A stretch of DNA of 30,532 nt from JANWLD01 sp035700225. GTDB lineage: Bacteria; Patescibacteriota; Saccharimonadia; Saccharimonadales; 2-12-FULL-41-12. The stretch covers positions 1 through 30,532 of the forward strand of contig DASSOT010000064.1 of NCBI GenBank assembly GCA_035700225.1, in the 5' to 3' direction. This document shows positions 27,795 to 30,532 of this stretch, piece after piece; within the stretch, counting starts at the first letter, position 1, and each line of letters begins with the position of its first letter. The notes under the pieces are model-generated. The model was given only the letters and a program-made list of their open reading frames with translations, was not told where the DNA came from and searched no databases. The translations under genes and the position numbers were made by a program.

Positions 27795-28697
27795 TCAAAA
27801 GTCGGCTATGACGAGCTTTTTCATCTGCATCAGATGTTTGAATGCATCCGGTTTTTTCATAAGTTCGCCCATATTCGCAGGGACTATCTGCCAGCTGACG
27901 CCGTATTTATCCTTGCACCAGCCGCACTGTTCGGATTCCGCCACGGTTGAGAGTTTTTCCCAGAAATAATCAATCTCCTCCTGGTCTTTGCATGATACCG
28001 AAAAAGATATTGCCTCGTTGAAGTTAAAATCATGTTCCACGCCGGAATCCATAGCGGCGAACCATTGCCCAGCCAGGGTGAAATCGCCGTACATTATCGA
28101 GCCTTTGTTCGCAGGACCGGTATCATCTTCGTATCTGGCCAGGTTCCCTGCCTTCGCGTCTTTGAAGACCGATGTATAGAAATTTATGGCTTCCTCGGCA
28201 CGGTTGTTATTCTTGCCTATGAACATCAACGAAGGGGTTATAAAAGGCCTTGGTTCTCCTGCCGGGTCTGTGAGTATCAACTGCCAGGTTAGGCCGTACT
28301 TATCCTGTACCCAGCCATAACGCTTACTGAACGGGTAAGCATCCAGTGGCATCAGCGCTTCGCCGCCTTCGATAAGCTTTTCCCAAAGTTCGTTCAAGTG
28401 TGCTTCAGCTTTTTCGTCGTTTGACGGGTCGAAGTTCAGCATGAAAGAAGTCGAGGGGTTGAATTTGAACTCAGGCCCGGCGTTTATAGCTGTGAACTGC
28501 ATCCCTGCAAGTTCAAACTCCAAGGTCAGCGGCTTGCCGGCCAGCTCCAGCTGGAAATCCGCCAGGCCTTCCTCTTTACTTTTCGGATAGTATTCCGTTG
28601 AAATAATCTTTCCATCAGGGAAAACCGAAGTATAAAACTCCACCGCTTCCTTCGCATTGCCGTCGAACCATAGGTTCGGTGTTATTTTCTGCTTCAT
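27795..28697 (-). CDS. Tandem VOC (PhnB/glyoxalase-like) protein
   Basis: Protein of 300 aa made of two VOC domains. The first (about 3-140) has ITPNLWFDGNAKEAVEFYTSVFPDGKI and ends YGWVQDKYGLTWQLIL. The second (about 150-290) has ITPSLMFIGKNNNRAEEAINFYTSVF and ends GWCKDKYGVSWQIVP. This is the PhnB-like layout, often mis-annotated as 3-demethylubiquinone methyltransferase. The canonical glyoxalase metal set is not evident, so the substrate is unknown. The ATG at 28697 has AAAGGA upstream; an earlier in-frame start is not needed. TATAAT (minus strand, upstream) provides a promoter. Confidence 0.92.
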   Translation of the reverse strand: MKQKITPNLWFDGNAKEAVEFYTSVFPDGKIISTEYYPKSKEEGLADFQLELAGKPLTLEFELAGMQFTAINAGPEFKFNPSTSFMLNFDPSNDEKAEAHLNELWEKLIEGGEALMPLDAYPFSKRYGWVQDKYGLTWQLILTDPAGEPRPFITPSLMFIGKNNNRAEEAINFYTSVFKDAKAGNLARYEDDTGPANKGSIMYGDFTLAGQWFAAMDSGVEHDFNFNEAISFSVSCKDQEEIDYFWEKLSTVAESEQCGWCKDKYGVSWQIVPANMGELMKKPDAFKHLMQMKKLVIADF

Positions 28698-28786
28698 ACT
28701 ATTCCTTTCCTGAGGAGGATTATACACCCAGTTACCCTGTTTATCGCGGAAATTATTAACAGAACAAATCCTACAGACTATTATAC

Positions 28787-28815
28787 TTGCTTATTTTAGT
28801 TTAATAGTGTATAAT
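28787..28815 (+). promoter_or_regulatory. Promoter of flavoprotein gene
   Basis: -35 TTGCTT (28787-28792), 17-nt spacer, consensus -10 TATAAT (28810-28815). ATG at 28828, so the 5' UTR is about 5 nt and has no Shine-Dalgarno. Confidence 0.7.
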
Positions 28816-28827
28816 ATTTTTAATTTT

Positions 28828-30372
28828 ATGAATCTTATACCCTCTGACAGGCCTTATTTAGAATGGCGCGCTGAAGAAGCCGGCTCCAATATGGAGGCTT
28901 TACGGCCCCATGCAGATATGCTGATACCTGAGCTTGAAAACCTTGAAAGGACATCTGCAGATCCTGATACGCCCTCTAGGCCCGCGTCCACCTTAAACGT
29001 GTATGAGGGAGATAATTTCCCGGTACAAGACAGATACCCATTATCCGATAGCAGAATTGCATTCGTGGGCGCGGGTGCGGGGACAATCATGCTTGCAAGC
29101 TATCTCTCCGTCCGCGGCGCAAAAGCGGAAAATATGACGGTTTTCGACCCTAGCGGTTCATTCGGTGGCAAGTGGCAGAGTCCTGACGTGCAATTTGCTG
29201 GATTCAACAATCCTGCACCTCTTGATTTTGGCACAAGTCACCGGCTACGTCTTTCAGATCGTTCTGGACACTATATGCTTAGTTATCTTCAGCGAATAGC
29301 ACAATATTATCTTGCCGGCGATACTGATTTCGTGGCTGATTCTGTGACAGGAATCAACCAGCAAAAGGCCGAAGAATCCTGGTTGCTGGAAACGGCTGAC
29401 GGCCATGAAAGCGAAGCGGATATAGTCGTTTTAGCATCTGGTAATTCCCAACCCAATAAAATTGACGGCAAAAGATTCAAATCTAATCTGGACAAGTATC
29501 CTGCTCACTCAGAAGACGGATCGTTCACGGTAGAGCGCAATCAGCGCATGTTGACCGAAGAAGAACTCAAGGCTTCGGCGGATGGCAGACCGATAGTGAT
29601 AATCGGTCTCGGAAATAGCATGGCGGCCATGATACACCAGATCCAGGAATACGAATACAAGACGGGGCGCGATCTTAACTACAAGATATTGACTGACCGC
29701 AGTGCTTCCGCGGTTGCAGATCCATATCACGGTTATGATGACAAAAAAGCAGTCTTCCGCAGTCCGCGTAGAGATTATTTGACCGGGTACAGTGCTGATA
29801 TAGGCAGGGATCTCAGCTCATACTTCCAAGCATATGACGAGAAGCGCTTCATCCCCTCGGTAACGGATATAAATTACAGCGATCGTTCCGGAAAACTGGT
29901 AGTAAAAACCGCTGACGGCAAAAAATTCACAACCGAAAAGGACCCCCAGGTCTTTGCCCTGATAGGGCATCAGCCCGACCTGAGGCTTTTCCACCAAATA
30001 GGCGCAGTAGGATTGGATCATTCTCTGGACGAAGGTTTTACGGCTACGCGAAAGCTGATAAGACCGGCTGATGGCGCCGTCTTCTCGCGTGAACGAGGCT
30101 ATATGTCAAACATATTCGCAATCGGTTCGGTGGCCGCTACCTCTTCCAACCGCAACTCCCTGGTTATTCCCGGTATAAACGGCCAGGTGCCATCGTCTAC
30201 CTTGACTATGGGCGTTCGTAGCATTGCAAAACAACTAAGCAAGGCGGCCAGCGTTACCGCAGGAGAACCGGGCCGGCGAATAACTATAACTTTCCCCGAC
30301 AGTGAAATCGTGCACGAAGATGCTCCCCTGTCACCTGCCTTTGCAAAGTCCAGACAGGAATTGCCCGTATAA
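28828..30372 (+). CDS. FAD/NAD(P)-binding oxidoreductase, monooxygenase-like
   Basis: Protein of 514 aa with two Rossmann folds. The FAD site IAFVGAGAGTIMLASYL (GxGxGT at 81-86) is followed by FDPSGSFGGKW, resembling the GG-x-W segment of flavin monooxygenases. VVLASGNSQPN (about 200-210) is an ATG-like strand. The NADP-type site PIVIIGLGNSMAAMI is at about 255-269. FAIGSVAATSSNRNSLVIPGING precedes the C-terminus. Resembles FMO/lysine-N-oxygenase-type enzymes; the substrate is unknown. The N-terminal 70 residues are extra and unassigned. The ATG at 28828 is preferred over a GTG at 28807 that would overlap the -10. A weak hairpin (30371-30387) follows the stop. Confidence 0.88.
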   Translation: MNLIPSDRPYLEWRAEEAGSNMEALRPHADMLIPELENLERTSADPDTPSRPASTLNVYEGDNFPVQDRYPLSDSRIAFVGAGAGTIMLASYLSVRGAKAENMTVFDPSGSFGGKWQSPDVQFAGFNNPAPLDFGTSHRLRLSDRSGHYMLSYLQRIAQYYLAGDTDFVADSVTGINQQKAEESWLLETADGHESEADIVVLASGNSQPNKIDGKRFKSNLDKYPAHSEDGSFTVERNQRMLTEEELKASADGRPIVIIGLGNSMAAMIHQIQEYEYKTGRDLNYKILTDRSASAVADPYHGYDDKKAVFRSPRRDYLTGYSADIGRDLSSYFQAYDEKRFIPSVTDINYSDRSGKLVVKTADGKKFTTEKDPQVFALIGHQPDLRLFHQIGAVGLDHSLDEGFTATRKLIRPADGAVFSRERGYMSNIFAIGSVAATSSNRNSLVIPGINGQVPSSTLTMGVRSIAKQLSKAASVTAGEPGRRITITFPDSEIVHEDAPLSPAFAKSRQELPV

Positions 30373-30423
30373 CCCTTATATAGGGTTCCCCTAAAAATTA
30401 CTCTTCGTAGTACTATATGTAAA

Positions 30424-30532
30424 ATGCCTTTGCTCGCAAAATCATTGCTTCACTTGAAACCTACTTATGAATTGGTAATCTCACAGGTTCTTTTTGCGCT
30501 CGGCTACGCGGTTGCCATAGTCGGCATACCTC
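30424..30532 (+). CDS. Start of a membrane protein, cut by window end
   Basis: Thirty-six codons are open to the right edge: MPLLAKSLLHLKPTYELV, then ISQVLFALGYAVAIVGIP. The second block is a plausible first membrane helix. No Shine-Dalgarno; a TATATG-like -10 lies 4 nt upstream, matching the leaderless style of this genome. Too short for family assignment. Confidence 0.45.
   Translation, partial: MPLLAKSLLHLKPTYELVISQVLFALGYAVAIVGIP

Noticed and set aside
1..30532. Alternative genetic code (UGA as Gly), CRISPR, tRNA/rRNA, transposons or prophage
   Set aside because: Several genes end normally in UGA (for example fbp and the HNH nuclease). No repeat arrays, cloverleaf sequences, transposase motifs or phage structural genes were seen.

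Overview
The window reads as chromosomal DNA of a Candidate Phyla Radiation (Patescibacteria) bacterium, most likely a comparatively biosynthetically capable Saccharibacteria relative. This is inferred from gene content only: a lamin-tail surface protein with C-x12-C repeats, a short ComEC without the beta-lactamase domain, a secreted HNH nuclease, a Staphylococcus-type class I aldolase, many tiny KGG/SPW/DUF6496-type stress proteins, and standard stop usage (UGA is a stop). No rRNA, tRNA, CRISPR array or transposon was seen.

Layout. 1-3.1 kb (minus): zincin-like protein, NUDIX hydrolase and the start of GMP synthase. 3.1-7.3 kb: secreted HNH nuclease translationally coupled to ComEC, then FBPase convergent with class I aldolase. 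7.4-10.3 kb: lamin-tail surface protein, a convergent intergenic gap carrying a cluster of DnaA-box-like 9-mers, YggT-like protein and a LuxR-type HTH regulator. 10.4-15.0 kb: split cobalamin-independent methionine synthase (MetE-N/MetE-C) divergent from serC-serA. 15.1-18.5 kb: fused trehalose-6-phosphate synthase/phosphatase and an LCP-family wall enzyme. 18.5-25 kb: an island of small stress/envelope proteins around a Crp-family regulator, a single-domain response regulator and a CHASE histidine kinase. 25-30.5 kb: HTH protein, DJ-1/PfpI protein, unknown proteins, VOC protein and a flavoprotein.

Main discovery candidate. The 5' leader of the metE operon (about 12.73-12.55 kb, minus strand) has every part of a ribosome-mediated transcription attenuator. 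A 22-codon leader ORF carries a Met-Cys-Met-Pro-Met run. Its last codons form an antiterminator strand able to pair over about 11 bp with the 5' arm of a strong intrinsic terminator, which lies just before the metE Shine-Dalgarno sequence. No known riboswitch class was recognised there.

Other signals: a putative Crp-type regulon with TGTGA-N6-TYAYA sites at the crp gene, the response regulator and a stress-gene promoter; a DnaA-box cluster between convergent genes; an 18-bp perfect palindrome before the histidine kinase; and several genes whose -10 box lies within 12 nt of the start codon with no Shine-Dalgarno (probable leaderless mRNAs). Functionally, FBPase and aldolase could supply hexose phosphate for trehalose synthesis, SerA/SerC draw on 3-phosphoglycerate and feed one-carbon supply for MetE, and the nuclease/ComEC/GuaA genes fit nucleic-acid salvage.
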